Source: CAVZXS01 sp963779325
Lineage (GTDB): Bacteria; Bacteroidota; Bacteroidia; Chitinophagales; Chitinophagaceae
NCBI GenBank assembly: GCA_963779325.1
Contig: CAVZXS010000019.1
Coordinates: forward strand, 124,001-188,000
Direction: 5' to 3'
Length of the DNA stretch: 64,000 nt
Shown: piece after piece, positions 35,926 to 44,983 of the stretch
Layout of the letters: the number at the start of each line of letters is the position of its first letter
Numbering within the stretch: position 1 is the first letter of the stretch
The notes under the pieces: generated by a model
Told to the model about the DNA's origin: nothing
Seen by the model: only the letters and a program-made list of their open reading frames with translations
Databases searched by the model: none
Position numbers and translations under genes: made by a program

Positions 35926-36600
35926 CTATTCTGCCTTTTTATATGTTGTAAAAAATTCTTTTACATAATGCGGCTCACTGTATGCTACATCTGCAAAGTC
36001 ACCTGCTGCAAATTTCTGCTGCGAGAGCTTTGCCAAATGCGATGCATCCGCTTCAATGTCTTCAAAAATTACATTTGAATGACTGCATATATTTTTAAAC
36101 TTACCCGCACCGTTACCGAAAAAAAGTATCCTGTTCTTTTTTAATTCTCCTGCAAAGGAGTTTTCATCAATGATAAGCGCTGCAGGTTTCATTACCTCGT
36201 TTCCTTCGCTGTCATACAATGCTGTAAACACTTCCATTCTTCTTGCATCTATCATGGGACAAAATAAATTCGCCTCACTATTTTTTACACCTTGTGCCAT
36301 CATTTGCAGTGTACCAACGGTTATCAACGGAATTTGGAGTGCATAGCACAATCCTTTTGCCGCCGATAAACCAATGCGCAAACCTGTATAAGAGCCCGGG
36401 CCGTTACTTACCGCCACAGCGTTTATATCTTTCATGGTACAGCCGGCATCTTTTATAATTTTTTCGATAGCCAAATGTAACCAACCCGCCTGCTCTTTTC
36501 GGTTTTCATTTTTTATCGTACATACTGCCGCACCGTCTTTTGCCAGGCAAACGGAAGCCGTTTCAATGGCTGTATCTATATTTAAAATATACTTACTGAT
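35926..36600 (-). CDS. tsaB: TsaB, tRNA t6A biosynthesis protein
   Basis: TsaB is the non-catalytic partner of TsaD in making N6-threonylcarbamoyladenosine at position 37 of ANN-reading tRNAs. The ASKHA-fold N-terminus is present: NIDTAIETASVCLAKDG, GWLHLAIEKI, then the signature VAVSNGPGSYTGLRIGLSAA and KGLCYALQIPLITVGTL. The usual first strand begins at codon 36600, but that codon is ATC and no ATG, GTG or TTG lies upstream before an in-frame TAA. The next possible start (TTG at 36474) would cut off conserved sequence. I therefore place the start at ATC 36600, which would overlap the end of the upstream dehydrogenase gene by 8 nt. This is a non-standard start or a base-call error. Confidence 0.85.
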   Translation of the reverse strand: MSKYILNIDTAIETASVCLAKDGAAVCTIKNENRKEQAGWLHLAIEKIIKDAGCTMKDINAVAVSNGPGSYTGLRIGLSAAKGLCYALQIPLITVGTLQMMAQGVKNSEANLFCPMIDARRMEVFTALYDSEGNEVMKPAALIIDENSFAGELKKNRILFFGNGAGKFKNICSHSNVIFEDIEADASHLAKLSQQKFAAGDFADVAYSEPHYVKEFFTTYKKAE

Positions 36601-37237
36601 GATTACCTGTTTTATTTTTTTTAATCTCTTTTACCAATGCCCCGGCAGGAAAATACTTTTCATCTTTTTTACTTAAACTCAATAACAGTTCGTACACATT
36701 TTTCAGTCCTATTTTTTCGGCCCACTCAAAAGGGCCGTAGGGGTGATTGGTTCCCAACTTCATAGCCGTATCAATTTCATCTTTAGTACTAACGCCTTCT
36801 CCCAGTGCAAAGTACGCTTCATTAATGATCATCGCCGCTATTCTTGCGGTTACAAAGCCCGGTTCGTTTTCCACCCACATTGGTTTTCTATTTAGCGCCG
36901 CCAAAACCTCTTCCGCTCTTTTTTTAATTTCCTCATCGTCCGCGGCAAGCTCTGCTATTTCTCTTTTTAAAAATGTCGGCCACGCATTTATCCGGATAAA
37001 CTGTGTTTGACTTACCGGCAGCTGACAGTTTATAAATATAATTTTACCGGGTAATTGGCTTAACACAGCCATTCGCTCATTATCCGGTTCAAATGACAGA
37101 TCAAAAAAAGCATCGGCATCTTTATGATTCATGAATGCTGCTGCATTGTCAATCCATTCCACGCTTACGCCTTCGGTTATTCCGGCAGCAAGGAATTCTT
37201 CTTTTAAAATTTTATCGGCCTGCACAACCAACTTCAT
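36593..37237 (-). CDS. 3-hydroxyacyl-CoA dehydrogenase-like protein without NAD motif
   Basis: A 214-residue protein. The C-terminal part fits the 3HCDH helical domain: NRKPMWVENEPGFVTARIAA, MIINEAYFALGEGVSTKDEI and KLGTNHPYGPFEWAEKIGLK. The N-terminal Rossmann part is short and has no GxGxxG loop, so NAD binding is doubtful. A full enzyme is around 280-300 residues. Either a degenerate or a non-catalytic relative. It overlaps tsaB. Confidence 0.75.
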   Translation of the reverse strand: MKLVVQADKILKEEFLAAGITEGVSVEWIDNAAAFMNHKDADAFFDLSFEPDNERMAVLSQLPGKIIFINCQLPVSQTQFIRINAWPTFLKREIAELAADDEEIKKRAEEVLAALNRKPMWVENEPGFVTARIAAMIINEAYFALGEGVSTKDEIDTAMKLGTNHPYGPFEWAEKIGLKNVYELLLSLSKKDEKYFPAGALVKEIKKNKTGNHQ

Positions 37238-37319
37238 ACAGTAATTTTTTGCAAAGAAACGGTATAAACCTAAATTCGTCTTCCATAATCAATTTTAATT
37301 CACTTCTTATTTTATACCA

Positions 37320-37700
37320 ATGGACAAAACAGTCATCAACACCGCTGAGGCGCCGGCGCCTATCGGCCCTTACAGCCAGGCCATACTTACAGGCAATACT
37401 CTTTTTATATCGGGCCAGGTTTGTATTGATCCGCTTACCGGCGAGTTGAAAAATAAAGATATTCAGGAAGAGACACACCAAGTAATGCACAACTTAAAAA
37501 GTATATTGACAGCAGCGGGCATGGATTTTAAAAACGTTGTAAAAACAAATATTTTTCTTACCGATATGCACCGCTTTTCGGAAGTAAATGAAGTGTACGG
37601 TAAATATTTTGAAAGTGATTTCCCGGCAAGAGAAACGGTGCAGGTTTCGGCATTGCCCAAGTTTGTAAACGTAGAAATAAGTATGATCGCCGTTAAATAA
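37320..37700 (+). CDS. ridA: RidA-family reactive-imine deaminase
   Basis: A 126-residue member of the YjgF/RidA family, which hydrolyses reactive 2-aminoacrylate and other enamine/imine intermediates in the cytosol. Motifs: APAPIGPYSQAILTGNTLFI at the start, SGQVCIDPLTGEL, and the C-terminal FPARETVQVSALPK with the conserved arginine that holds the substrate carboxylate, followed by VEISMIAVK. Length and layout are normal. Confidence 0.95.
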   Translation: MDKTVINTAEAPAPIGPYSQAILTGNTLFISGQVCIDPLTGELKNKDIQEETHQVMHNLKSILTAAGMDFKNVVKTNIFLTDMHRFSEVNEVYGKYFESDFPARETVQVSALPKFVNVEISMIAVK

Positions 37701-37731
37701 TGTTTTGTTACTTACGCATTAATAAAAACCA

Positions 37732-38826
37732 TTGCGAAAAATTTTACAATTCATATTACTGAAGCCTGTAACATGGATGGCAAATAAATTTTCCTCGAGC
37801 CCCGACAGGGAAAGGATATTTGCAGCGCTTACGCAATTATTACAAAATATAAAAGCTTACCCCGGTAAAAGAGGCATTACCATTCCGTTTGAATATACTA
37901 CCGGCAAGTTTATTATTTTTTCAGATCAACACAAAGGAGCAAAAAACGGCGCCGATGATTTTGCGGGAGCGGAAAAAAACTACCTCGAAGCTTTGGATTT
38001 CTACTGCAATAATAATTTTACTTTCATCAGTCTTGGTGATTCTGAAGAGTTATGGGAAAACAGTTTGGGTAAAGTAAAAAAACACAATACTGCATCATTT
38101 AACAAAGAAAAAGATTTTATAGCGGGTAATGCCTTTGTAAAACTTTTCGGTAATCATGATTTATATTGGGACAATGATCCCTTCTCGGGTTTTGAGTTAA
38201 AAAAAATATACGGAGAAAAAATAAAAGTGCTGGAAGGTGCGGTGCTGGAAACTTTCGTTAATAACAAACCCCTTACCATTTACTGTACACACGGCCACCA
38301 GGGCGATGAACAAAGCGACGGCAATTGGTTCAGTAAATTTTTTGTGGCACGTATATGGGCGCCGTTGCAGGCCTATCTTAAAATTAACCCCAACACGCCG
38401 GCTTATGATGCAAACAACAAAACCAAACATAATCGTTTTATGTACGAATGGTCATCGCAGCAGCAAAATCTTTTATTGGTAACCGGCCATACGCACCAAC
38501 CGGTATTTAAATCGCTTACCCATTTAGAAAAATTATACACGCAGCTTTTACAGGCAAGAAAAAACAATGACTCATCCCTTGTACCGGTTATAGAAAAAGA
38601 ATTGGAGAAAAGAAAACAACAACATGTTTCAGTACCTGTTGATTACTTAGATATGAAGCCGAGCTATTTCAACAGCGGTTGCTGCTGCTTTAATGACGGA
38701 GATATTACCGGTATTGAAATTGAAAACGGAATGATGCGATTGATAAAATGGACCGCCGTAAATAATCTGTCGCAATACGTTGTTTTGGAAGAATCTTCGT
38801 TGAAAGAACTCTCGGAGCAGCTTTAG
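37732..38826 (+). CDS. Metallophosphoesterase
   Basis: A 364-residue enzyme of the calcineurin-like fold. Metal-site motifs: IIFSDQHKGA (D-x-H), SLGDSEELWEN (GD), FGNHDLYWDN (GNHD), CTHGHQGDEQ and VTGHTHQPVF (GHTH). No transmembrane segment; the first ~30 residues are basic and amphipathic. I chose the TTG start at 37732 because the codons after it (MRKILQFILLKPVTWMANKF) look genuine; ATG at 37777 is an alternative. Substrate unknown. Confidence 0.88.
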   Translation: MRKILQFILLKPVTWMANKFSSSPDRERIFAALTQLLQNIKAYPGKRGITIPFEYTTGKFIIFSDQHKGAKNGADDFAGAEKNYLEALDFYCNNNFTFISLGDSEELWENSLGKVKKHNTASFNKEKDFIAGNAFVKLFGNHDLYWDNDPFSGFELKKIYGEKIKVLEGAVLETFVNNKPLTIYCTHGHQGDEQSDGNWFSKFFVARIWAPLQAYLKINPNTPAYDANNKTKHNRFMYEWSSQQQNLLLVTGHTHQPVFKSLTHLEKLYTQLLQARKNNDSSLVPVIEKELEKRKQQHVSVPVDYLDMKPSYFNSGCCCFNDGDITGIEIENGMMRLIKWTAVNNLSQYVVLEESSLKELSEQL

Positions 38827-39032
38827 GCTTTTTAAAATATAAGCTGCTGTCAAATTAAGTATAGCAGGCCATTGAATTATTGATCATTGCAAATTACTTA
38901 TTACCCTTTGTATATTGTCAATTGACCGTTGCCCATTGCCCATTGCCGTACTCCTAAACAATAGTATATTAAGTCCGTTTCCAATCGAAACATTACTTAA
39001 CTTTATCGCCAACCAACAATCAGTATTGCCGT

Positions 39033-40565
39033 ATGGCATCTATATTAGATATTAAAATTCCGAAAGCTATCGCGACTGCCTTACGATTGCCCAAAAATGA
39101 TGCAAGGAGGCAGCAGATTAAGGTATTAAAAAAATTACTGAAGAAAGCCAAGTTTACTGAATTTGGTCAAGCCTATCAATTCGACAGTATTTTATTCAGC
39201 CGTCATCCCGGCAAAAAATTTCAGGAACTGGTACCCGTGCATGATTACAATAAAATTTATGAACGCTGGTGGAAGAAAACCCTGGAAGGCGTACCCGATG
39301 TAACCTGGCCCGGCAAAATAAAATATTACGCATTGAGTTCGGGTACATCCGAAGCAGCCAGTAAATACATTCCCGTTACAAAAGATTTATTGCGCAGCAA
39401 TACTATTAATTACGTAAGGCAACTGATAAGTTTGTTGGGTTACGAAAACGTACCGCGTAATGCCATAACAAAAGGATTTTTAATGCTGGGCGGCGCTACC
39501 GATTTACAAAAAGGAAAAGCGGGTTGGTTTGCCGGCGACCTGAGCGGTATACTTGCAAAAAATCGTCCGTTTTGGTTTCAAACATTTTATAAACCCGGTG
39601 GCCGCATTGCCGCCATTGCCGATTGGAATACCAAGCTGAATGAAATAGTAGAGCATGCAAAAGAGTGGGACATCGGTTATATAGTAGGCGTACCGGCCTG
39701 GTGCCAAATGTGTATGGAGATGGTGGTAGAACATTACAACGTAAAAAACATACACGAGATATGGCCCAACTTTTCATTCTTTGTACACGGCGGCGTAGCA
39801 TTTGAACCGTATAAAAAAGGATTTGAAAAATTATTGGGCAAGCCCATTATTTATATTGAAAACTATTTGGCCAGCGAAGGCTTTCTGGGTTACAAACACC
39901 GCGAGAACGCCAAGGGGATGCAACTCATTTTAAATAATAATATATTTTTTGAGTTTGTACCTTTTGATGATAAAAATTTTAATGCCGACGGAAAATTAAT
40001 CGATAACCCCGAAGCGCTGATGATACACGAAGTGGAAGAAGGAAAAGATTATGCCATACTCATGAGTACCAATGCGGGCAGTTGGCGCTACCTGATTGGC
40101 GATACAGTAAAGTTTGTTGATAAAGAAAAAGCTGAAGTAATTATTACCGGGCGCACCAAACATTTTTTAAGTTTAGTAGGCGAGCACCTCAGTGTAGATA
40201 ATATGAACAAAGCTATTCAGCTTGTAACCGATGAGTTAAATATTTCCATTCCCGAATACACGGTGGTTGGTTTTCCGCACCAAAGTTTTTTTGCGCATAA
40301 ATGGTATGTAGCCTGCAATGATAAAGTAGACAAGGATGTGCTTTGCAAAAAAATTGATACGCATTTACGAAAATTAAATGATGATTATGCGGTGGAAAGA
40401 GACAGTGCATTAAAAGAAGTTTTTTTGGAAGTATTGCCCGAAGAAAAATTTATGCATTTTATGGAACTGAAAGGAAAATTGGGCAGCCAGCATAAATTTC
40501 CGAGAGTAATGAAAGGCAAAATGCTGGAAGACTGGAATCGCTACCTGGAAACAGGAGGTATTTAA
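39033..40565 (+). CDS. GH3-family acyl-adenylate-forming enzyme
   Basis: A 510-residue ANL-type enzyme resembling plant GH3 acyl-acid amido synthetases. Motifs: KYYALSSGTSEAASKYIPVT (nucleotide-binding loop), then IYIENYLASEGFLGYK, WRYLIGDTVKFVD and VIITGRTKHFLSLVGEHLSV at the C-terminal hinge. Activates a carboxylate as adenylate and transfers it to an amine; the bacterial substrate is unknown. Length normal. Upstream, 206 nt without a gene contain short tandem CCATTG units. Confidence 0.9.
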   Translation: MASILDIKIPKAIATALRLPKNDARRQQIKVLKKLLKKAKFTEFGQAYQFDSILFSRHPGKKFQELVPVHDYNKIYERWWKKTLEGVPDVTWPGKIKYYALSSGTSEAASKYIPVTKDLLRSNTINYVRQLISLLGYENVPRNAITKGFLMLGGATDLQKGKAGWFAGDLSGILAKNRPFWFQTFYKPGGRIAAIADWNTKLNEIVEHAKEWDIGYIVGVPAWCQMCMEMVVEHYNVKNIHEIWPNFSFFVHGGVAFEPYKKGFEKLLGKPIIYIENYLASEGFLGYKHRENAKGMQLILNNNIFFEFVPFDDKNFNADGKLIDNPEALMIHEVEEGKDYAILMSTNAGSWRYLIGDTVKFVDKEKAEVIITGRTKHFLSLVGEHLSVDNMNKAIQLVTDELNISIPEYTVVGFPHQSFFAHKWYVACNDKVDKDVLCKKIDTHLRKLNDDYAVERDSALKEVFLEVLPEEKFMHFMELKGKLGSQHKFPRVMKGKMLEDWNRYLETGGI

Positions 40566-40705
40566 GTATGGAGTATAAAGTATATAGTATTAAGACAACG
40601 CTCGATAAGTCAGTTGATTTTTTTGAATGGGGCTTTACACTTCAATTTCGCAACATGCCGGTAATTTATTATCACCTGGATATTATCTAACTCTGTAGTT
40701 TAATA

Positions 40706-41341
40706 ATGACTGAAGCACTGTTAAAAGGACTTACACTCGGTTTATTACTGAGTATTTCGGTAGGGCCTGTATTATTTTCAGTCATCAAACAAAGCCTCAA
40801 CAATGGCCACCGCGGCGGTATAGCATTTGCGGCCGGTGTTTCAGCAAGCGATATATTTTTAGTGTTGGTAAGCAATGTATTTACCGAACTGTTTCGCACT
40901 TTAAAGGAGTACCAACAGGAAATAGGCATTGCCGGCAGCATATTTCTCATAGGCGCGGGTATTTATTTTTTATTCTTTAAAAAAATGAACGTTACCGTAG
41001 ACGGTCAGGTGCTCGCAGTACATCGTAAAAGAGATTTGGCTAAAATATCACTGACGGGTTTTTTAATGAACCTGCTGAACCCCGCCGTTATTATTTTCTG
41101 GCTCACTATTTCTACCACGTTGGTTATGGAAAGCCTTTCTCACCGTATTATAATTTATACAACCTGTCTTGCTGTTGTACTGGGTGCTGATATCGCCAAA
41201 GTTTTTATGGCAGGTAAAATTCGCAAACGCCTGACACCGCACAATATTCATAATATCAGCCGGCTGAACGGATTGATATTAATAGGTTTTGGTTTGGTAC
41301 TGCTGTGGGGGTTGATTTTTTTTGCGGATAAACTGAAATAA
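40706..41341 (+). CDS. LysE-family amino-acid exporter
   Basis: A 211-residue membrane protein of about six segments. N-terminal LTLGLLLSISVGPVLFSVIK carries the LysE/RhtB G-P turn; FLMNLLNPAVIIFWL matches the conserved N-P-x-x segment. Exports an amino acid or related solute; substrate unknown. It lies 15 nt upstream of mtgA, which suggests a shared transcript. Confidence 0.9.
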   Translation: MTEALLKGLTLGLLLSISVGPVLFSVIKQSLNNGHRGGIAFAAGVSASDIFLVLVSNVFTELFRTLKEYQQEIGIAGSIFLIGAGIYFLFFKKMNVTVDGQVLAVHRKRDLAKISLTGFLMNLLNPAVIIFWLTISTTLVMESLSHRIIIYTTCLAVVLGADIAKVFMAGKIRKRLTPHNIHNISRLNGLILIGFGLVLLWGLIFFADKLK

Positions 41342-41356
41342 CTATTTTGCAGCCTC

Positions 41357-42232
41357 ATGGCTAAGCAAGTAAAAAGAAAATCCTCCCCTTTTCGCAGATG
41401 GATAAAAAGAATAGTGGCAGTAAGTCTCTGCATCCAGATTATATTCCTGATCTATTTCTTTTTTAAAGTATCGGCGCACACGCCCAATGGCAACAGCCTG
41501 CGCATAAAATCAATCATTGCACTTTTACTGCTGAGCGGATTAATTTTTTTATACTTTAAACGCCTGCGTAAATATGCAAAAATAAAAAGATTAGTAAACA
41601 CTGTACTGCGGTATATACTTATTTTACATGCTGCCATGCTGATTTATATTTTTTTATTGAAATGGATTAATCCGCCGGTAACCATTACGCAACTGAGTAA
41701 TTGGGGAAGGGGCTACGGGTTAAAAAGAGATTATGTAAGCAGCCATGATATTTCTCCGAATGCACGCCTGGCAGTAATAGCCGGCGAAGACCAACTCTTT
41801 ACAGATCACAACGGTTTTGACTGGAACGCTATTGAAAAAAGTTTTAAGCCCAAGAAAGGAAAAAAGAAAAAAACACCGCCCGGTGCCGGTGCAAGTACCA
41901 TCAGCCAGCAGGTAGCTAAAAATGTTTTTTTGTGGCAGGGGAAAAGTGATGTGCGTAAAGGGTTGGAAGCGTATTTTACATTTATGATAGAACAGGTATG
42001 GGGCAAAGAAAGAATTTTAAATGTATACCTGAATGTAATTGAAATGGGCAAGGGCATATTTGGTATAGAATCGGCGGCACAATATTATTTTAATAAACCT
42101 GCAAAAAATTTAACCCGGCGTGAAGCGGCCATGATTGCCGCCTGCTTTCCCAATCCCAAACAGTATACAGTAAAACCGGTATCGCCATATGTATCTATCA
42201 AATCAAATTGGATACTGGCAGCAAATGAATAA
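41357..42232 (+). CDS. mtgA: Monofunctional peptidoglycan transglycosylase
   Basis: A 291-residue membrane enzyme of the GT51 family that polymerises lipid II into glycan strands. Three hydrophobic segments come first (about 20-40, 50-68 and 85-102). The GT51 motifs follow: VIAGEDQLFTDHNGFDWNAI with the catalytic Glu, GASTISQQVAKNVFLW, RKGLEAYFTFMIEQVWGKER, then ILNVYLNVIEMGKGIFGIES and AAQYYFNKPA. No penicillin-binding transpeptidase domain is present, so the protein is monofunctional. Length is somewhat above the usual 230-240 because of the extra N-terminal segments. Confidence 0.93.
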   Translation: MAKQVKRKSSPFRRWIKRIVAVSLCIQIIFLIYFFFKVSAHTPNGNSLRIKSIIALLLLSGLIFLYFKRLRKYAKIKRLVNTVLRYILILHAAMLIYIFLLKWINPPVTITQLSNWGRGYGLKRDYVSSHDISPNARLAVIAGEDQLFTDHNGFDWNAIEKSFKPKKGKKKKTPPGAGASTISQQVAKNVFLWQGKSDVRKGLEAYFTFMIEQVWGKERILNVYLNVIEMGKGIFGIESAAQYYFNKPAKNLTRREAAMIAACFPNPKQYTVKPVSPYVSIKSNWILAANE

Positions 42233-42470
42233 TATAGAAGATGATGAAGATGTACAGCAAGTGATTCGTTAGCGGGGCCGGTGCGGTAGTGAAAAAGTAA
42301 AGAGCGGATTGTGCAAACGACAATTGAATTTGTATAACACTAAATAGTTGGTTTTCAGTTGCCCGATATAGCGTGTTATATCATATATTTATGTGTTGCC
42401 TGCAAGGCTATCAGACCGTCATTATTATTCTGAAAAAAATATTATTTTGACTAAATTTTGATTACAAATT

Positions 42471-43052
42471 ATGACCACAAAAGAAGCTAAAACAGAATTA
42501 GGAATAACTCAAGAAAAAATATCATCGGAGGAATTAAAAAAAATTTATAAAAAGGAAATATTAAAATGGCATCCAGATGTAGCAACAAACTATGGAATTA
42601 CTACTGAGGAAGCAACAAAAAAAACTCAAAGAATTATTTTGGCAAAAGAGATTTTATCAAAAAAATTAGACTCACTTGATACAAATGATTTTAAACATAC
42701 TTATGAAAGCTATTATGCTTATAGGACATCAAAACCAAGGAATTACAAACAATATTACGATTACTGTATAGATGACATAGATGAAAGTTTTATCAATAGA
42801 ACTACTCTAAAATCATCAAATGTAAAATGGGTTGACTATATTATGGATTTACAAATATTAGTTGTAAGATTTAAAGATAGTTCAGTTTATTTTTATTTTG
42901 ATGTTCCTCAAGCTGTTCACATCCAATTTCAAAAATCTGATTCTCCAGGCAGGTTTGTAAATCAAAATTTAAGAGGTTACAAATATGACCGAATGAATAA
43001 TTATGCAGATTGGTTAAATCTTTACAAAAGTTTAAGTGAAATTGAAGAATAG
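42471..43052 (+). CDS. J-domain-like + KTSC protein, partner of the Shedu gene
   Basis: A 193-residue two-domain protein. Residues about 1-75 look like a J-domain: helix II ISSEELKKIYKKEILKWHPD contains the HPD motif that stimulates DnaK-type ATPases, followed by EEATKKTQRIILAKEIL. Residues about 112-175 are a KTSC domain (KSSNVKWVDYIMDLQILVVR, then YFYFDVPQAVHIQF and a GRFVNQNLRGYKY end), a small module related to lysyl-tRNA synthetase-associated sequence; role unknown. It lies 12 nt upstream of the Shedu gene on the same strand, and both are much more AT-rich than the upstream genes, so they probably arrived together. Confidence 0.85.
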   Translation: MTTKEAKTELGITQEKISSEELKKIYKKEILKWHPDVATNYGITTEEATKKTQRIILAKEILSKKLDSLDTNDFKHTYESYYAYRTSKPRNYKQYYDYCIDDIDESFINRTTLKSSNVKWVDYIMDLQILVVRFKDSSVYFYFDVPQAVHIQFQKSDSPGRFVNQNLRGYKYDRMNNYADWLNLYKSLSEIEE

Positions 43053-43064
43053 TAAAACATTAAA

Positions 43065-44258
43065 ATGCTTAAAAATAAAAAAGTAGAAAATAAGTTAAAT
43101 CAAGTTGTCATTGAGGCTTCCAACTATGGAGACCTTAAAGGAGAAAGTATATATTTTACCGACGACCTTTTTAATGAAATAAAAGATAAAAAAGATAAAA
43201 GCAATGTTCCATTTTTAACAAAAGTTAAAAATGGAAAGTTTATGAGAGGTATGAAACATTTGCTCACCGAGGTAAAGACCAATAATAAAATAAATAAACT
43301 AATCTTAACAAAAGGGACTACAAGAAAGGAAAAAAATTATTTTTTTATCAATTACAATGATTACCAAGCAAAAGGTCAATCAAAGTTTTTAGGTATGTAT
43401 CGAGATGCAGGTTTTGAAGTAGCGGGAGGTTTTCTATTTAGTTCGTTTCCAAATGAATTTGAAAATCCTAAACAAAAGATTTCAAAAGAAGAATTGAAGA
43501 AAGTGGAAAATGAATTTGGTGATGTAGTTGATAAACTTTCAGAGAAAGCAAAAAATAAAAAAATTATATTACAAGAAACTACAAAATTTATTGATAACCT
43601 AAAAAATGAAAAATACGAACTTAAAAAAGATATAGAACTCCTAAAAGAATTAAAAGAAAAATCAAATATTTATTATTACCAGTCTAAATTAAGAGAATTA
43701 CAAGAAAGACTAAATGGACCAAAAACATATCACGAAACAAAAAGAAATAATTCTTGGCAGTCGTGGATTTATGCTAATCATTGGATATTCGGAGTAAACT
43801 ATAGAATACCAATTGAAAAACAAAAAATTGGCTTCACACAAATACCTGATTTTATTTTTCCAACACTTGACGGTTTTATTGATATATTAGAAATAAAACT
43901 TCCGACAAAAGAAGTAATTTTAAAAGATGATAGTCATTCAGGTTCATATAAGTGGTCAGGAGAAACAAGCGAAGCTATAGGACAGGTAGTAAACTATCTT
44001 TCTGAACTTGAATTACACCAGTTAGAAATAAAACAAAAATTAACAAGAACATATTGTAAAGAATATAGTGTAGAGATATTTTCAATTAAACCCAGAGCTT
44101 TCATTGTCATTGGTAATAAAAATAATTGGGACGAAAATAAAATTGAAGCATTAAGAAAGTTAAACTATTCGTTACACGGTATTGAAGTTTTGACATATAC
44201 TGATTTGCAAGTCCGTGGGCAAAATATCATAAACTTATATTCCGACGATGAAAATTAA
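43065..44258 (+). CDS. Shedu-type anti-phage nuclease (DUF4263)
   Basis: A 397-residue protein. The C-terminal half is a DUF4263/SduA domain with a PD-(D/E)xK nuclease core: IPDFIFPTLDGFIDILEIKL gives the D-x-n-E-x-K catalytic arrangement, followed by W-SGETSEAIGQVVNYL and the strand AFIVIGNK. The N-terminal half (about 1-150) is unassigned, and residues about 150-215 are a charged coiled coil. Shedu proteins defend against phages, apparently by nuclease action; single-gene systems are typical. Here the partner J/KTSC gene is 12 nt upstream. The G+C count is low (for example 15 of 60 bases at 42541-42600 in its partner). Confidence 0.88.
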   Translation: MLKNKKVENKLNQVVIEASNYGDLKGESIYFTDDLFNEIKDKKDKSNVPFLTKVKNGKFMRGMKHLLTEVKTNNKINKLILTKGTTRKEKNYFFINYNDYQAKGQSKFLGMYRDAGFEVAGGFLFSSFPNEFENPKQKISKEELKKVENEFGDVVDKLSEKAKNKKIILQETTKFIDNLKNEKYELKKDIELLKELKEKSNIYYYQSKLRELQERLNGPKTYHETKRNNSWQSWIYANHWIFGVNYRIPIEKQKIGFTQIPDFIFPTLDGFIDILEIKLPTKEVILKDDSHSGSYKWSGETSEAIGQVVNYLSELELHQLEIKQKLTRTYCKEYSVEIFSIKPRAFIVIGNKNNWDENKIEALRKLNYSLHGIEVLTYTDLQVRGQNIINLYSDDEN

Positions 44259-44595
44259 TCTCTAAAAGAAGCCCAGCAGGCAACAGTAGGTCACTGTTGC
44301 ACAACATTATTTTCAAAAATGTTCATTAGTAGTTTCTCTTTACAGGCATTCCGGGGTTTATATGCAGCTGCTATTTTTTAGTGTACTGAAAAACTTTGAT
44401 GCAGGTTGATTTATTTTATAAATTGCATACAGCTTTGCTGTTATTAACAGAGAGTGTATATTTATATCGAAGCACCGTTTTTTTCACATACTGCCGTTGT
44501 AGGCAATTGGTTTTTGCAGTTTCAAATTCATGGCAGGACGGTGACACTTTCTAATTGCTCTCAAGCTTCTTCTCAATTGACATATACAAACCATA
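44259..44595. other. Intergenic, holds first copy of a direct repeat
   Basis: Between the Shedu gene and the small secreted-protein gene. Bases 44292-44350 are copy 1 of the direct repeat described below. No convincing coding frame. The ATG used by the next gene is at 44596; an alternative frame starting at 44454 is rejected. Confidence 0.5.
44292..44350. repeat. 59-bp direct repeat, copy 1
   Basis: Shares with 45874-45932 an identical 22-bp left block starting CACTGTTGCACAACATTATT and an identical 13-bp right block CTTTACAGGCATT, at the same 46-base spacing; the middle differs. The two copies flank about 1.5 kb with the secreted-protein gene and the toxin-antitoxin pair. Confidence 0.8.
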
Positions 44596-44958
44596 ATGAA
44601 AATATTACAAATTACTTGTTTGCTTCTTCTAATTTATTATGTGACACTTGCACAAAAGGCAAAAGACGGGACATATACTTACTCTATTGCATTTGCGGAA
44701 TGGCAAGGTAAACCCTTAGGTGCGACATGTACTGTTATTATTAAAGGAGACAGTGTTAAGGTTGTTCATAATGGCAAAGGCAACTTGACAAGCAAAAAAG
44801 GTGACATACTTGACCAGGGAATTATAATGAAGCATAATAAAACAGGAAAATGGATTATTGGACACAGCAGCAAGGACAAAAATGCAAAAGAAATTGGCGG
44901 CTGTTCTGACGGACCTTCTGTAATTGACTTTAAAAGAAAAAGTTTTTGGAGCTGCTGA
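44596..44958 (+). CDS. Small secreted protein (120 aa)
   Basis: The signal peptide MKILQITCLLLLIYYVTLAQ is followed by a strand-rich mature part: DGTYTYSIAFAEWQGKPLGA, TCTVIIKGDSVKVVHNGKGN, then DILDQGIIMKHN and IGHSSKDKNAKEIGGCSDGP, ending FWSC. The two terminal cysteines may pair. No named family. It lies between two copies of a direct repeat, so it may be a movable unit. Confidence 0.75.
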   Translation: MKILQITCLLLLIYYVTLAQKAKDGTYTYSIAFAEWQGKPLGATCTVIIKGDSVKVVHNGKGNLTSKKGDILDQGIIMKHNKTGKWIIGHSSKDKNAKEIGGCSDGPSVIDFKRKSFWSC

Positions 44959-44983
44959 CAGATAATAAAACTGACTGCAATAA

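Noticed and set aside
38870..38950. Possible CRISPR-like tandem words (CCATTGC units)
   Set aside because: The units are 7-8 bases, few and irregular; they are a short simple repeat, not repeats with spacers.
44454..44711. 85-codon frame overlapping the small secreted protein
   Set aside because: Lies in another frame; the ATG 44596 frame gives a clear signal peptide and a conserved-looking mature part.
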